Below, piece by piece: positions 1 to 16,049 of a DNA stretch of 64,000 nucleotides. How positions within the stretch are numbered: the stretch's first letter is position 1; the number at the start of each line of letters is the position of its first letter. Below the pieces are notes generated by a model. That model saw only the letters and a list, made by a program, of their open reading frames with translations, did no database searches and had not been told where the DNA came from. Origin of the DNA: Nocardioides marmoribigeumensis (GTDB lineage: Bacteria > Actinomycetota > Actinomycetes > Propionibacteriales > Nocardioidaceae); assembly GCF_031458325.1 (NCBI RefSeq), contig NZ_JAVDYG010000001.1, forward strand, positions 2,604,001-2,668,000, written 5' to 3'. Position numbers and translations under genes: made by a program.

Positions 1-299
1 GAGGCAACGGCGGCGGCACTCCGACCTGCCTGCCCCAGACCCAGGTCTGCCTCCCCGGCGGTCTCCCGACCAAGCTGCCGACCAAGCTGCCGACCAAGCT
101 GCCGACCAAGCTGCCGACGACCGTCCTGCCGGGCACCGGTGGTGGCGGCTCGGGCGGCGACGGCGGCCTCCTCGGCGGCCTCGGCGTGGGTCGCGCCGCG
201 GTGGGGCCGACCAGGACGGTGCCGACCGCCGAGCACGTGCCCGGCACGATCGACACCGAGCTCACCGCTCTGATCGGCTGGGGGGTGCTGGGCCGATGA
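1..299 (+). CDS. MCE-family protein, C-terminal end (5' truncated by window)
   Basis: Only the last 98 codons are present. The frame reads into the window at base 3 and ends at a TGA (297-299) that overlaps the ATG of the next mce gene by the ATGA pattern, so the two are translationally coupled. The visible part is low-complexity: a Cys-containing segment, four Thr-Lys-Leu-Pro repeats, a Gly/Ser-rich linker, then a short hydrophobic end. Such disordered tails are common on actinobacterial MCE proteins, which are anchored in the cell envelope and form the substrate tunnel of lipid importers. Position directly before the last MCE gene suggests an MceE-like (lipoprotein) subunit; this is inference because the diagnostic MlaD domain is outside the window. 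Confidence 0.75.
   Translation, partial: GNGGGTPTCLPQTQVCLPGGLPTKLPTKLPTKLPTKLPTTVLPGTGGGGSGGDGGLLGGLGVGRAAVGPTRTVPTAEHVPGTIDTELTALIGWGVLGR
69..116 (+). repeat. Four tandem 12-bp repeats (ACCAAGCTGCCG)
   Basis: Four perfect in-frame copies of ACCAAGCTGCCG encode Thr-Lys-Leu-Pro repeats in the tail of the first MCE protein. Perfect identity suggests recent slippage expansion; copy number may vary between strains. Confidence 0.95.
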
Positions 300-1603
300 T
301 CACCAGGCGCACCAAGATCCAGCTGGTCATCTTCTTGGCGATCACCCTCTTCGGGGTCTCGTTCGTGGGGGCGAAGTACGCCCAGCTCGACCGTCTGGTG
401 CTCGACGACTCCTACGAGGTCACCGCGCACTTCGCCGACAGCGGTGGCATCTTCGCCGGGGCCGAGGTGACCTACCGCGGTCTCACCATCGGCCGCGTCG
501 ACTCGCTCAAGCTGACCGACCAGGGGGTCGACGTCAACCTCGCGATCGAGAACCAGCACGACAGCATCCCGGCCAAGACCGACGCGATCGTGGGCAACCG
601 CTCGGCGGTCGGTGAGCAGTACGTCGAGCTCCAGCCGTTCTCCAACGACAAGCCCTACCTCAAGGAGGGCTCCGAGATCGCCCAGTCGGCCACGCAGATC
701 CCGATCCAGCCCACGGAGTGGCTCGACAACACCCAGAAGCTGGTCAACTCGGTCCCCAAGCAGGACCTGAGCACCGTCGTGAGCGAGTTCGGGCAGGCCT
801 TCAAGGGCGGCGGACGGGACCTCGGCACCCTGATCGACTCGCAGGACTCCTTCATCCGGGCCGCCAGCGACAACCTCGACATCACCCGCCAGCTGCTGCG
901 CGACAGCAACGTGGTCCTCACCACCCAGCTCGACAAGGCCTCGGCGATCCAGAGCTTCGCGCGCGACCTCGCGGCGTTCTCCGACACCCTGGCCTCCTCC
1001 GACGGTGACCTGCGCAAGGTGATCGCCAACGGCTCGGCCACCGCCAACGAGCTGCGCAGCTTCCTGGAGGAGAACAAGGTCGACCTCGGCAAGCTCGTGA
1101 GCAACCTGGTCACGACCGGCGAGGTGCAGGTCAAGAACCTCGCCGGCATCCGGATGACGCTGATCCTCTACCCCTACGTCGTCGCGGGCGGCTTCACGGT
1201 CGTGGACAAGGTGGGCAACGGCCCCTACAACGCCCACTTCGGGCTCGTCACCACCAACGACCCGCCGGTCTGCACGCGGGGCTACGAGGGCACCAACCGC
1301 CGGCCGCCCGACGGGAAGCAGAACACCGGCAACGTCCCGATGAACGAGAACGCCCGGTGCAGCGAGCCGGCCACGCAGAGCAACCCCCGTGGTGCGCAGA
1401 ACGCGCCGCGCGTGGCGCCCTTCGGCGAGGCCGGCCAGCCCGGAGTGGACGCCCCGGTCATCGGCACCTACGACCGCGCCTCGGGGACGTTCAGCTACGC
1501 CGACGACGCCTCCACGCCGCAGGTCGCCTACACCGGCGGTTCGGCCGCCCAGTACGGTGACCAGTCGTGGATGCAGCTGCTCCTGCAGCCGGTTCTCCCG
1601 TGA
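296..1603 (+). CDS. MCE-family protein, last MCE gene of the operon (MceF-like)
   Basis: This 435-residue protein is an MCE (MlaD-type) subunit of an actinobacterial lipid/sterol import system. Residues about 7-27 form one N-terminal membrane anchor, residues about 38-113 match the MCE/MlaD fold (YEVTAHFADSGGIFAGAEV near its start), and residues about 120-300 are a long helical region as in the C-terminal domain of Mce proteins. The last 130 residues are Pro/Gly/Asn-rich and probably disordered outside the membrane. It overlaps the preceding gene (ATGA) and the following Mce-associated gene (GTGA), so all four genes here form one operon. Being the last MCE gene before two Mce-associated proteins, it occupies the mceF position; the subunit letter is inferred from order only. 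The substrate cannot be read from sequence. Confidence 0.88.
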   Translation: MITRRTKIQLVIFLAITLFGVSFVGAKYAQLDRLVLDDSYEVTAHFADSGGIFAGAEVTYRGLTIGRVDSLKLTDQGVDVNLAIENQHDSIPAKTDAIVGNRSAVGEQYVELQPFSNDKPYLKEGSEIAQSATQIPIQPTEWLDNTQKLVNSVPKQDLSTVVSEFGQAFKGGGRDLGTLIDSQDSFIRAASDNLDITRQLLRDSNVVLTTQLDKASAIQSFARDLAAFSDTLASSDGDLRKVIANGSATANELRSFLEENKVDLGKLVSNLVTTGEVQVKNLAGIRMTLILYPYVVAGGFTVVDKVGNGPYNAHFGLVTTNDPPVCTRGYEGTNRRPPDGKQNTGNVPMNENARCSEPATQSNPRGAQNAPRVAPFGEAGQPGVDAPVIGTYDRASGTFSYADDASTPQVAYTGGSAAQYGDQSWMQLLLQPVLP

Positions 1604-2115
1604 CGGGCCGGCGCAGACGACCTCGACTCGCGACCGCCCTGGCGGTGCTGTGCGTCCTGGCCCTGGCCGGGGGACTGGCCGCCGGGCTCTGGATGCGCAG
1701 CCGCTCGGCCGACATCGAGGCGGACGACACCGCCCGCGCCGAGGTGGTGCAGGCGGCGGCGAGGTTCACCTCCACCTGGAACACCATCGACCCGAAGCAT
1801 CCCCAGGCCTACGTCGACGCGGTGACGCCCCTGCTCTCGACGAAGTTCCGCAAGGAGTTCACCGACACCAAGGACGACGTCATCGGCGGCATCACCCAGC
1901 TCGGCCTGTCCTCCCGGGGCAAGGTCCTCAACGACGACGACGGCATCCCGCTGGTCGGGATCGCCGACCTGGACGCCGACTCGGCGAAGGTCCTGGTCGT
2001 CTCGGACTCCCAGCGGGTCTCCGGTGGCCAGCCGGTGGTCCGGCACTGGCGCTGGGAGCTCACCATGGTCAACGTCGACGGCTCCTGGCTGGTCGACGAC
2101 CTGAAGGCGGTGTGA
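1600..2115 (+). CDS. Mce-associated membrane protein 1
   Basis: A 171-residue protein starting with GTG at 1600, chosen because it overlaps the upstream TGA (GTGA) and places an Arg-rich stretch just before the membrane segment (about residues 9-29). The rest is an extracytoplasmic NTF2-like (SnoaL/Mam) domain ending in SWLVDDLKAV, the usual ending of mycobacterial Mce-associated (Mas/Mam) proteins. These proteins are thought to stabilise the Mce complex in the envelope. An in-frame ATG at 1567 would extend deep into the upstream gene and is less likely. No catalytic residues are evident. Confidence 0.82.
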   Translation: MTGRRRRPRLATALAVLCVLALAGGLAAGLWMRSRSADIEADDTARAEVVQAAARFTSTWNTIDPKHPQAYVDAVTPLLSTKFRKEFTDTKDDVIGGITQLGLSSRGKVLNDDDGIPLVGIADLDADSAKVLVVSDSQRVSGGQPVVRHWRWELTMVNVDGSWLVDDLKAV

Positions 2116-2116
2116 G

Positions 2117-2866
2117 ATGAGCGGCCAGCTCCCTCCGCCCCGCCGCCGGCGCATCGCCGGTGAGCGCCGTCCGGCCCCCACCGCCCAGTCGGCGACCCCG
2201 GCGACCCCGGAGCCCCAGGCGACCCCGGCGACTCCGGCGCCCCAGGCCGCGCCGGACGAGCAGGCGCCCGTCGACCTGACGAAGCCCGCGAAGCCGACAG
2301 AGCCGACGAAGCGCACGAAGGTACGCCGCCCGCGCCCGCAGCCGACCGGTGACGGGTGGTGGGGCTCGACCGCGACGGTGGTCGTGCTGGCGGTCGCCTT
2401 GGTGGTCATCCTCGCCCTCACCGGCCTGGGCCTGGCTGGGCTCCTGGGCAACCGCGGCATCCCCCAGATCCGCGAGGCCGCCCAGGTCACCGACGCCGAG
2501 GAGACCGCGCCCTCGGTGGCCGAGCGGGCGGCCGAGGCGATCCTGGCCTACGACTACAAGACGCTGGACGCCGACCAGGACGCCGCCGAGCGCTTCATGA
2601 CGCCGGCCTTCGTCAAGAAGTACTCCGACAGCTTCACCAAGGCCGTGGCCCCGGCGGCCCGAACCTTCAAGGCGCGGGTCACCACCGAGGTGCTCGCCTC
2701 CTCGGTCGTCCGCGCGACGCCCGACCACGTGCGCGTCCTGGTGTTCGTGGACCAGACCACGGTGGCGACCAACAAGAAGAACCCCCAGGTGGCCCTCAAC
2801 CGGGTCGAGCTGAGCATGGTCCTGCGGGGCGGCTCGTGGCTCGTGGACGACATCGGCTCCTACTGA
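2117..2866 (+). CDS. Mce-associated membrane protein 2
   Basis: A 249-residue paralogue of the preceding protein. Residues 1-75 are cytoplasmic, disordered and rich in Pro, Ala, Thr and Lys; a single membrane segment lies at about 82-106; the remainder is an extracytoplasmic NTF2-like domain ending SWLVDDIGSY, parallel to SWLVDDLKAV in its neighbour. The start ATG follows the upstream TGA by one base, so translation is probably coupled. It is the last gene of the mce operon and is followed at once by a GC-rich hairpin. The expected role is structural support of the Mce importer; this is family knowledge, not visible catalysis. Confidence 0.82.
   Translation: MSGQLPPPRRRRIAGERRPAPTAQSATPATPEPQATPATPAPQAAPDEQAPVDLTKPAKPTEPTKRTKVRRPRPQPTGDGWWGSTATVVVLAVALVVILALTGLGLAGLLGNRGIPQIREAAQVTDAEETAPSVAERAAEAILAYDYKTLDADQDAAERFMTPAFVKKYSDSFTKAVAPAARTFKARVTTEVLASSVVRATPDHVRVLVFVDQTTVATNKKNPQVALNRVELSMVLRGGSWLVDDIGSY
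2192..2245 (+). repeat. Two tandem 27-bp repeats in the Mce-associated gene
   Basis: Two in-frame copies (2192-2218 and 2219-2245) differ at two bases and encode ATPATPEPQ and ATPATPAPQ in the disordered cytoplasmic N-terminus. Confidence 0.9.
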
Positions 2867-2886
2867 GCGAGCCCGCCGCGGCTCGC
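2867..2886 (+). terminator. GC-rich hairpin after mce operon
   Basis: Directly after the stop codon, GCGAGCC (2867-2873) pairs perfectly with GGCTCGC (2880-2886) across a six-base loop. There is no T-tract, as is usual for high-G+C actinobacterial terminators. It probably separates mce transcription from rpoB. Confidence 0.55.
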
Positions 2887-3205
2887 CCGCGCGGGTGGGA
2901 GAAGCCCGCTCCGTCCTGGACCGGGGGCACGGTTTGGGGCGATTCGCTTGACTGCCGCCCCGGTGGCCCCCATCCTTTCGGCAGAGGTCTCGAGCCGCTG
3001 ATGGCTCCTCGTGACGGTCATATGGAGGTCCGGGCACGCAGGGGCGACGAAGGCGAGCTCTCTGCGGTTGTGCCTTGTGCACGGCGGTGATATCGTCGCT
3101 CTTTGCGTCTGCCCACCCTCCCCTCTCCGGACACTGGTGTGTCCTCGACCAGGTGAGCCCGGGCAACGCCCCCACGATGAGTCCGAGCCTCCGGAAGGAC
3201 GCCTC
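2887..3205 (+). other. Intergenic region and rpoB leader
   Basis: This 319-base stretch holds no convincing gene. It contains the candidate rpoB promoter at 3068-3096, another TTGACT at 2948-2953 without a clear -10, and a leader hairpin GGACAC/GTGTCC (3129-3144). The Shine-Dalgarno sequence GGAAGGA at 3193-3199 lies six bases before the TTG start at 3206. If the 3068 promoter is used, the leader is about 100 nt. Confidence 0.6.
3068..3096 (+). promoter_or_regulatory. Candidate rpoB promoter
   Basis: TTGTGC (3068-3073), a 17-base spacer, then TATCGT (3091-3096). Good spacing for the housekeeping sigma factor; transcription would start near 3103. Confidence 0.5.
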
Positions 3206-6718
<3,513 letters not shown>

Positions 6719-6762
6719 CCCGCCCCACCACCCGGCGTACGAAGCAAACAAAGGAACAAGCT

Positions 6763-10623
<3,861 letters not shown>

Positions 10624-10637
10624 TCCTCAGCACCACG

Positions 10638-10670
10638 CGAAGGGCCGTCCCCACCGGGGGCGGCCCTTCG
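10638..10670 (+). terminator. rpoBC terminator
   Basis: CGAAGGGCCG (10638-10647) pairs perfectly with CGGCCCTTCG (10661-10670); the interior TCCCC/GGGGG extends the stem to a four-base-scale loop. The stem begins 14 bases after the rpoC stop codon. It lacks a T-tract but is very stable. Confidence 0.85.
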
Positions 10671-10717
10671 TCGTACGCCGGGGCAAGCGTCGCGCGGGCC
10701 TCCTGCGAACCCCGGAC

Positions 10718-11488
10718 GTGGTCGACGACTGGGTGATCCGCGTGGGGCGGCTGGTGTTCCGGCTGCTCGGGCTGCGCGTGCGGCTCGAGGGCCTCGAGCA
10801 CGTGCCGCGGACCGGACCCGCGGTCCTCGCCGCCAACCACGTCTCGTTCCTCGACTTCCTGCTGCTCGGGCTCGTCGGCGAGGAGCAGTGCGGCCGGCGG
10901 GTGCGGTTCCTGGCGCGCCACGACCTGTGGAAGGTGCGACCCGTCGGGCGGCTGATGGACCGGATGGGGCACGTCCCCGTCGACCGGGACGCGCCCGCGG
11001 ACGCCTACCTGAGGGCTCGCGAGGCCCTGCGACGAGGTGAGCTGGTGGGCATCTTCCCCGAGGCCGGGGTGAGCCGCTCCTTCACCGTGCGGGCGTTGAT
11101 GCCGGGGGCCGCCGCGCTCGCGAACGAGACCGGGGCGCCGCTCGTCCCGGTCGTGCTGTGGGGCGGTCAGCGGATCTGGACGGCCAAGAGCCGCCCGGTG
11201 CTGCGGCGGCACGTCCCGGTGTCGGTGAGCGTCGGGCCCCGGCTGCCGGAGGCCGGGGTGGTCGAGCGCACGGCGCTGCTCGGCCGCACCCTGCAGGGGA
11301 TGCTCGACGGCGTGCAGGCCGAGCCGCGACACCGGCCCGCGCCGGGGGAGTCACCGGCCTGGCACCCGCACCACCTCGGCGGGTCCGCGCTCTCGGTGGC
11401 CGAGGCCGCCCTGGTCCAGGACGTGCCCCGCAGCGCCCTGGACCCCGCGTGGGCGCCGGCGGTCAGGGCAGCAGCGGCGGAGGGGTGA
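10718..11488 (+). CDS. PlsC-like 1-acyl-glycerol-3-phosphate acyltransferase family protein
   Basis: This 256-residue protein belongs to the LPLAT/PlsC family, which transfers acyl chains to lysophospholipids or related acceptors at the inner membrane face. The catalytic HX4D motif is NHVSFLD at about residues 38-44, and the second conserved block is FPEAGVS (FPEG variant) near 113. The GTG start at 10718 gives VDDWVIRVGR and avoids the terminator hairpin; a GTG five codons later is possible and neither has a clear Shine-Dalgarno. The last 60 residues are specific to actinobacterial forms. The 3' end overlaps the end of the convergent membrane acyltransferase by 26 bases. The acceptor lipid is unknown. 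Confidence 0.85.
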   Translation: MVDDWVIRVGRLVFRLLGLRVRLEGLEHVPRTGPAVLAANHVSFLDFLLLGLVGEEQCGRRVRFLARHDLWKVRPVGRLMDRMGHVPVDRDAPADAYLRAREALRRGELVGIFPEAGVSRSFTVRALMPGAAALANETGAPLVPVVLWGGQRIWTAKSRPVLRRHVPVSVSVGPRLPEAGVVERTALLGRTLQGMLDGVQAEPRHRPAPGESPAWHPHHLGGSALSVAEAALVQDVPRSALDPAWAPAVRAAAAEG

Positions 11489-12542
11489 CGACCTTGTCGA
11501 GGCGCGTGGAGACCGGGCGCCAGGCCAGGGCCGTGGCGAGCGCGAAGCCGCCGGCCGTCGTCAGGACCACCGACTGCCAGGCGTGGTCCTCGGACCAGCC
11601 GTTCATGCCGGCGATGGCCAGCCCCTCGACCACGAAGCCGTGGAACAGGTAGACCACCAGGCTCGCGGCACCCAGCCGGGAGTACCACGTCCTGCGGTTC
11701 GGGACCCACGAGAGCACGGCCAGCGACATCAGCAGGCCGGTGGCGAGGAACATCGCCCGCAAGGCCACGCCCTGGAGGCCGAGCGCGTCGAGCTCGGCGT
11801 ACGGCGTGCGGTAGTAGAGCCACTCCGTGGTCAGCCGGCTCTCGACGAGCCACGCCATGCCGACCCCGGCCAGCAGGACGAGGAGCCCGGGCCTGCGGAA
11901 CGTGCCCTCGCGCAGCCGCTGGACCTGCTCGGGGCGCGCGGTGAGGCCGAGGACGAAGAAGGGGAGCAGCCCCATGGCGCGGTTGCCGTCGAGGTAGGCC
12001 ACCGAGAGGAACCCGCCCGCCAGCGACACCGCGAACGACAGGAGCACCACGTGGGGCACCCGGGTGAGCAGGGGGGTCGCCATGCGCCACAGGAACAGCA
12101 CGGAGAGGTACCACATCGGCCAGTGGGGGTTGAGCCACAGCAGCTCGAGCCGCTCGCCCCCGACGTAGATGCGCAGGAGCGCGAAGAGCCCCTCGAAGAG
12201 CGCGTAGGGGAACACGACGGTGACCGCGAGCCGGTGCAGGTGGCGCCGGCTGAAGCGGAACGAGCGTGAGAGGTAGCCCGTGACCAGGACGAACGCCGGG
12301 ACGTGCCACAGGTAGAGCCAGCTGTAGAGCAGGCCCACGCTCGCGGCGAGCGTCCAGGCGTGGCCCACGACCACGAGGGCGACGAAGAGGAACTTGCTGT
12401 TGTCGAGGAACGGGTCGCGTTCCTTGCGACCAGGGGTCGCGGCGGCCTGGCTCTCGCGGGTGGGTGCGGAGGCGGTCCGGCGCTCGAGGGTGACGGCGTC
12501 TGACTGCACCTCCGGAGGATGCCCAGACGGCGACTCACCCAC
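11463..12542 (-). CDS. Integral membrane acyltransferase (acyltransferase 3 / fucose O-acetylase-like)
   Basis: A polytopic membrane protein of about 359 residues with roughly ten hydrophobic segments. The segment starting [20 protein letters not shown] resembles the first transmembrane helix of acyltransferase-3 proteins, including the conserved His; these move acetyl or other acyl groups from the cytoplasm onto sugars or lipids outside. Homologues are often described as YcfT/OafA-like. The start is uncertain: a GTG at 12542 is used here, because the in-frame ATGs at 12578 and 12569 would run into the divergent NUDIX promoter; a GTG at 12509 is also possible. The first 50 residues are polar and disordered. 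It converges with, and overlaps, the PlsC-like gene; a lipid or glycolipid modification pair is possible but unproven. Confidence 0.75.
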   Translation of the reverse strand: MGESPSGHPPEVQSDAVTLERRTASAPTRESQAAATPGRKERDPFLDNSKFLFVALVVVGHAWTLAASVGLLYSWLYLWHVPAFVLVTGYLSRSFRFSRRHLHRLAVTVVFPYALFEGLFALLRIYVGGERLELLWLNPHWPMWYLSVLFLWRMATPLLTRVPHVVLLSFAVSLAGGFLSVAYLDGNRAMGLLPFFVLGLTARPEQVQRLREGTFRRPGLLVLLAGVGMAWLVESRLTTEWLYYRTPYAELDALGLQGVALRAMFLATGLLMSLAVLSWVPNRRTWYSRLGAASLVVYLFHGFVVEGLAIAGMNGWSEDHAWQSVVLTTAGGFALATALAWRPVSTRLDKVVTPPPLLP

Positions 12543-12554
12543 ACGTGCACTGCC

Positions 12555-12560
12555 TAGAAT
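12555..12560 (+). promoter_or_regulatory. -10 element of NUDIX gene (leaderless)
   Basis: TAGAAT ends seven bases before the ATG at 12568, so the transcript would start at or next to the start codon. No good -35 is seen. Confidence 0.6.
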
Positions 12561-12567
12561 CGCTGCC

Positions 12568-13074
12568 ATGTCCGTCACACCCCCTGCCGGCCCGGACGGG
12601 GAGGTGCCTCCGAGGCGTCAGCGCGTCGCGGCCTACGCCCTGCTCCGACGCGACGACCAGGTGCTGCTGTGCCACCTCGCGCCGCGGGTCGGCTTCGACG
12701 GCTGGGCCCTGCCCGGCGGGGGAGTCGACCACGGTGAGTCCCCGCGCGCCGCCCTGGTGCGTGAGGTCCACGAGGAGACCGGGCTCGACGTGGAGCCGGG
12801 CCGGGTGCTCGACGTCTACTCGCACCACTTCACCGGCCACAGCCCCCGCGGCGTGCTCGAGGACTTCCACGGGATCGGCCTGGTCTTCGAGGCCGAGATC
12901 ACCCCCGCGTCGTACGCCGTCGAGCCGCACGTCGTCGAGGTCGACGGGTCCACCGACCGGTGCGGCTGGGTCGACCTGGACGAGGCCGCCCGGCTGCCCC
13001 TGACCGGCGCCGCACGCTTCGGCCTGCGGCTGCTGGGCATCGAGACCCCGATCCCCGAGGAGTACTCCCGATGA
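12568..13074 (+). CDS. NUDIX hydrolase
   Basis: A 168-residue NUDIX enzyme, which hydrolyses a nucleoside diphosphate linked to another moiety using divalent metal ions. The Nudix box is complete: [20 protein letters not shown] followed by TG, at about residues 51-73, with the REVHEE metal ligands present. The ATG at 12568 fits a leaderless transcript from TAGAAT; longer readings enter the opposite-strand gene. The stop overlaps the ATG of the next gene (ATGA), so it is translationally coupled to the transhydrogenase. Substrate cannot be deduced; the coupling hints at a nucleotide- or cofactor-cleaning role. Confidence 0.9.
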   Translation: MSVTPPAGPDGEVPPRRQRVAAYALLRRDDQVLLCHLAPRVGFDGWALPGGGVDHGESPRAALVREVHEETGLDVEPGRVLDVYSHHFTGHSPRGVLEDFHGIGLVFEAEITPASYAVEPHVVEVDGSTDRCGWVDLDEAARLPLTGAARFGLRLLGIETPIPEEYSR

Positions 13075-14333
13075 ACGAGACCGTCTTCACCTACGGCGCG
13101 CCCTCGCTGAAGTTCGGCCTGGGCGCCTCCGACGAGCTCGGGCACGACCTCGCCGCGCTCGACGCCCGACGCGTGCTGCTGGTGACCGACCCCGGCGTCG
13201 CCGCGGCCGGCCACCCCGCGCGGCTGGCCGAGCTGGTGCGTGCCGCCGGCATCGAGGTGGAGGTCTTCGACCGGGTCCACGTCGAGCCCACTGACGTCTC
13301 GCTGGAGGAGGCGGTCGCGTTCGGCCGCGACACCGGGCCGTACGACGCGATCGTGGCGGTCGGCGGGGGGTCGGCCATCGACACGGCCAAGGCGGTCAAC
13401 CTGCTCACCAGCAACCCCGGCGAGCTCATGGACTACATCAACGCCCCGGTCGGCAGGGCGCGGGCACCGAGGAACGCCCTGGCCCCCCTCGTGGCCGTGC
13501 CCACCACGACCGGCACCGGCAGCGAGAGCACGACGATCTGCGTGCTCGACGTGCTGTCGCTGCACGTGAAGACCGGCATCAGCCACCCGCGGCTGCGTCC
13601 CACGTTGGCGGTCGTCGACCCGCGGCTCACCATGTCCCAGCCGCCCGAGGTCACGGCGGCGGCCGGGATGGACATCCTGTGCCACGCCCTGGAGTCGTGG
13701 ACGGCGCGCCCCTACTCGTCGTACCCCCGCAAGAAGCCCGAGGAGCGGGTGCCCTACTGCGGCGCCAACCCGGTCGCGGACATGTGGGCGGAGAAGGCGA
13801 TGACGCTGCTCGCCGCGTCGTTCCGCACCGCCGTGCGCGACGGCGGGGACGAGGCTGCCCGCGAGCAGATGGCGCTGGCCGCGACGTTCGCCGGGATGGG
13901 CTTCGGCAACGCCGGCGTGCACATCCCGCACGCCAACGCCTACCCGATCGCGGGGCGGGTCAAGGACTTCCGCCCGGCCGGCTACCCGCAGGACGGGCCG
14001 ATGGTGCCGCACGGCATGGCGGTCTCGCTCACCGCGCCCGAGGCCTTCCGCTTCACGTTCGAGGCCTCGCCGGAGCGGCATCTGCGCGCCGCCGAGCTGC
14101 TCGGCGGCGCCGAGGGTGCCGAGGGACCGGACCTCCTGCCGCGCACGCTGGCCCGGCTCATGCGCGACATCGAGATGCCCAACGGCATCGCCGCCGTGGG
14201 GTACGACGAGGGCGACGTCGGTGCCCTCGTCGAGGGCTCGCTCAAGCAGCAGCGGCTGCTCGCCACGGCCCCCCGCGAGGTGGGCGCCGACGACCTGGCC
14301 GGCATCCTGCGGGGCTCGCTCGAGCTCTGGTGA
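13071..14333 (+). CDS. Hydroxyacid-oxoacid transhydrogenase (iron-containing alcohol dehydrogenase family)
   Basis: This 420-residue protein is a group III metal-dependent alcohol dehydrogenase most similar to hydroxyacid-oxoacid transhydrogenase (HOT, ADHFE1 type). HOT oxidises 4-hydroxybutyrate to succinic semialdehyde while reducing 2-oxoglutarate to D-2-hydroxyglutarate with bound cofactor. The nucleotide site [11 protein letters not shown] and the metal-binding region [12 protein letters not shown] (Asp201, His205), with further His in HIPHANAYP (284-290) and VPHG (314), are all present. The HOT-like signatures [11 protein letters not shown] and [15 protein letters not shown] support the subfamily over ordinary alcohol dehydrogenases. 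It overlaps the NUDIX stop (ATGA) and converges with the amidohydrolase gene five bases downstream. A general short-chain alcohol dehydrogenase remains the alternative. Confidence 0.85.
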   Translation: MNETVFTYGAPSLKFGLGASDELGHDLAALDARRVLLVTDPGVAAAGHPARLAELVRAAGIEVEVFDRVHVEPTDVSLEEAVAFGRDTGPYDAIVAVGGGSAIDTAKAVNLLTSNPGELMDYINAPVGRARAPRNALAPLVAVPTTTGTGSESTTICVLDVLSLHVKTGISHPRLRPTLAVVDPRLTMSQPPEVTAAAGMDILCHALESWTARPYSSYPRKKPEERVPYCGANPVADMWAEKAMTLLAASFRTAVRDGGDEAAREQMALAATFAGMGFGNAGVHIPHANAYPIAGRVKDFRPAGYPQDGPMVPHGMAVSLTAPEAFRFTFEASPERHLRAAELLGGAEGAEGPDLLPRTLARLMRDIEMPNGIAAVGYDEGDVGALVEGSLKQQRLLATAPREVGADDLAGILRGSLELW

Positions 14334-14337
14334 GCGG

Positions 14338-15990
14338 TCAGACGGGCCGCTCGTGCACCACGCGCCCGTCGACGAGGGTCAGGTCGACCCGCGCCTCGTG
14401 CAGCTCGTCCGCGGGGATGGCGAACAGGTCGCGGTCGAGCACGGCGAGGTCGGCCAGCATGCCGACCTCGAGCCGGCCGGTGACGTCGTCGAGACGGTTC
14501 ACGTAGGCCGACCCGGCGGTGTAGGCGGTCAGCGCGGTGTCGAGGTCGATCGCCTGGTCCGGCAGGAAGGGCGGGGTGCCCTCCGGCTGTGACGGCGCGA
14601 CGCGCGTGACCGCCGTACGGATCGCCTTGAGCGGGTCCGGGCTGCTGACGAACCAGTCGCTCCCCATGGCGAGCCGGGCCCCGGAGCGGGCCAGGTCGGC
14701 GAACGGGTAGTGCCACGCGGCGCGCTGCTCGCCGACCAACGGCAGGCACAGCTCGTCGACCTGCCACTCGTGCGTGGCCCACAGCGCTTGGCAGTTGGCG
14801 GTGACGTCGAGCTCGGCGAAGCGCGGCACGTCGTCGGGGTGGATCACCTGGATGTGCGCCAGGTGGTGGCGCCCACCGCCCGGTCCGTTGGCGCGCCGGG
14901 CGGCCTCGACCGCGTCGAGCGCCTCACGGACGGCCCGGTCGCCGATCGCGTGCACGTGCAGGGTGAACCCCTGCGCGTCGAGGCGTACGGCGGCCTCGCG
15001 CAGCATGTCCGGGTCGACCATCGAGATGCCGCTCTCCTGGCCGGGCAGGCAGCAGACGTCGGGGTGCGGGAGGTAGGGCTCGAGCATCGAGGCGGTGCCG
15101 TTCTCGACGATGCCGTCCTGCATCACCTTCACGGCTCCCGTGCGGAAGCGCCCCACCTCGGAGGTCGCGCGGCGGTGGACGAGCTCCTCGACCTGCTCGA
15201 GCCCGTCGCCGCGACGCCACCACAGCGCGCCCTCGACGCGGGCCGTGAGGGTGCCGTCGGCCGCGGCGGCCATGTAGTAGGGCGTCGGGTCGGACCAGCC
15301 GGCGAAGTCGCCCAGGATCGCGTCCTGCCAGGCGGTGACGCCGTGGGAGTGCAGCCGGGCCTGGGCGGCCCTGAGCCCGGCCTGGTAGTCCTCGTCGGAG
15401 GGCGGGGGCAGCACGCCCTCGACGAGGTCCATCGCGCCCTCGTGGAGGACGCCGGTCGGGCGCCCCGCCTCGTCCCGCTCGAGGTAGCCGTCGGCCGGGT
15501 CCGGGGTGCGCTCGTCGATCCCCGCCAGCGCGAGCGTGCGGCTGCTCGCCCAGCCGGCGTGGCCGTCGCGGATCGTCAGCCAGGCCGGGCGGTCACCGAC
15601 CAGCAGGTCGAGGTCGGCGGCGGTCGGCGTGCGGCCGAAGGTGTCGAAGGACCAGCCGCCACCGAGCAGCCAGCCCTCGGGACGCAGGTGCGAGGCCTCC
15701 ACGATGCGTCGCTGCGCGGCCTCGCCGTCGAGCCCGGCGAGGTCGCAGCGGATGACCGTGACCCCGGCGAAGACGGCATGGACGTGGGCGTCCTGGAACC
15801 CGGGCAGCAGCATGCGCCCGGTCAGGTCGACCTCCTCGGTGCCGCGGCCCCGTTGCGCCAGGGCCTCGTCGTCCCACGCGACGACCCGGCCGTCCCGCAC
15901 CCCCAGGGCGTACGACGGCCCGCCGCCCGCGCTCCACAGCCGCCCGGGGCCGGAGGGGTCACGACGGAGGAGGAGGTCCAGGGGCGCCAT
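14338..15990 (-). CDS. YtcJ-like amidohydrolase
   Basis: A 550-residue amidohydrolase of the amidohydrolase-3/YtcJ group, metal-dependent hydrolases with a TIM barrel and a flanking beta domain. The N-terminal metal motif HxH appears in DAHVHAVFAG, a central HVHAIGD supplies a further histidine, HLAHIQV another, and MGSDWFVSS carries the catalytic Asp. The Lys in AVKVMQDG matches the position of the metal-bridging lysine in this superfamily. The ATG at 15990 starts the conserved part; an in-frame ATG at 16029 adds only a charged tail inside the divergent promoter region. Physiological substrates of YtcJ-like proteins are mostly unknown. It is divergent from the FAD/Fe-S oxidoreductase. Confidence 0.88.
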   Translation of the reverse strand: MAPLDLLLRRDPSGPGRLWSAGGGPSYALGVRDGRVVAWDDEALAQRGRGTEEVDLTGRMLLPGFQDAHVHAVFAGVTVIRCDLAGLDGEAAQRRIVEASHLRPEGWLLGGGWSFDTFGRTPTAADLDLLVGDRPAWLTIRDGHAGWASSRTLALAGIDERTPDPADGYLERDEAGRPTGVLHEGAMDLVEGVLPPPSDEDYQAGLRAAQARLHSHGVTAWQDAILGDFAGWSDPTPYYMAAAADGTLTARVEGALWWRRGDGLEQVEELVHRRATSEVGRFRTGAVKVMQDGIVENGTASMLEPYLPHPDVCCLPGQESGISMVDPDMLREAAVRLDAQGFTLHVHAIGDRAVREALDAVEAARRANGPGGGRHHLAHIQVIHPDDVPRFAELDVTANCQALWATHEWQVDELCLPLVGEQRAAWHYPFADLARSGARLAMGSDWFVSSPDPLKAIRTAVTRVAPSQPEGTPPFLPDQAIDLDTALTAYTAGSAYVNRLDDVTGRLEVGMLADLAVLDRDLFAIPADELHEARVDLTLVDGRVVHERPV

Positions 15991-16036
15991 GCGTCCATGA
16001 TCCCGGTCGGGGCGAAGCGGCCTCGGCACCCCCCAA

Positions 16037-16042
16037 TAAACT
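16037..16042 (+). promoter_or_regulatory. -10 element of FAD/Fe-S gene (leaderless)
   Basis: TAAACT ends seven bases before the ATG at 16050; a leaderless transcript is expected. No clear -35. Confidence 0.55.
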
Positions 16043-16049
16043 CAGCGGC

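Noticed and set aside
3011-3205. Upstream extension of RpoB to an ATG-initiated frame at 3011
   Set aside because: It would add 65 residues with no similarity to RpoB and cover the promoter. The TTG at 3206 has an excellent Shine-Dalgarno and gives the family length.
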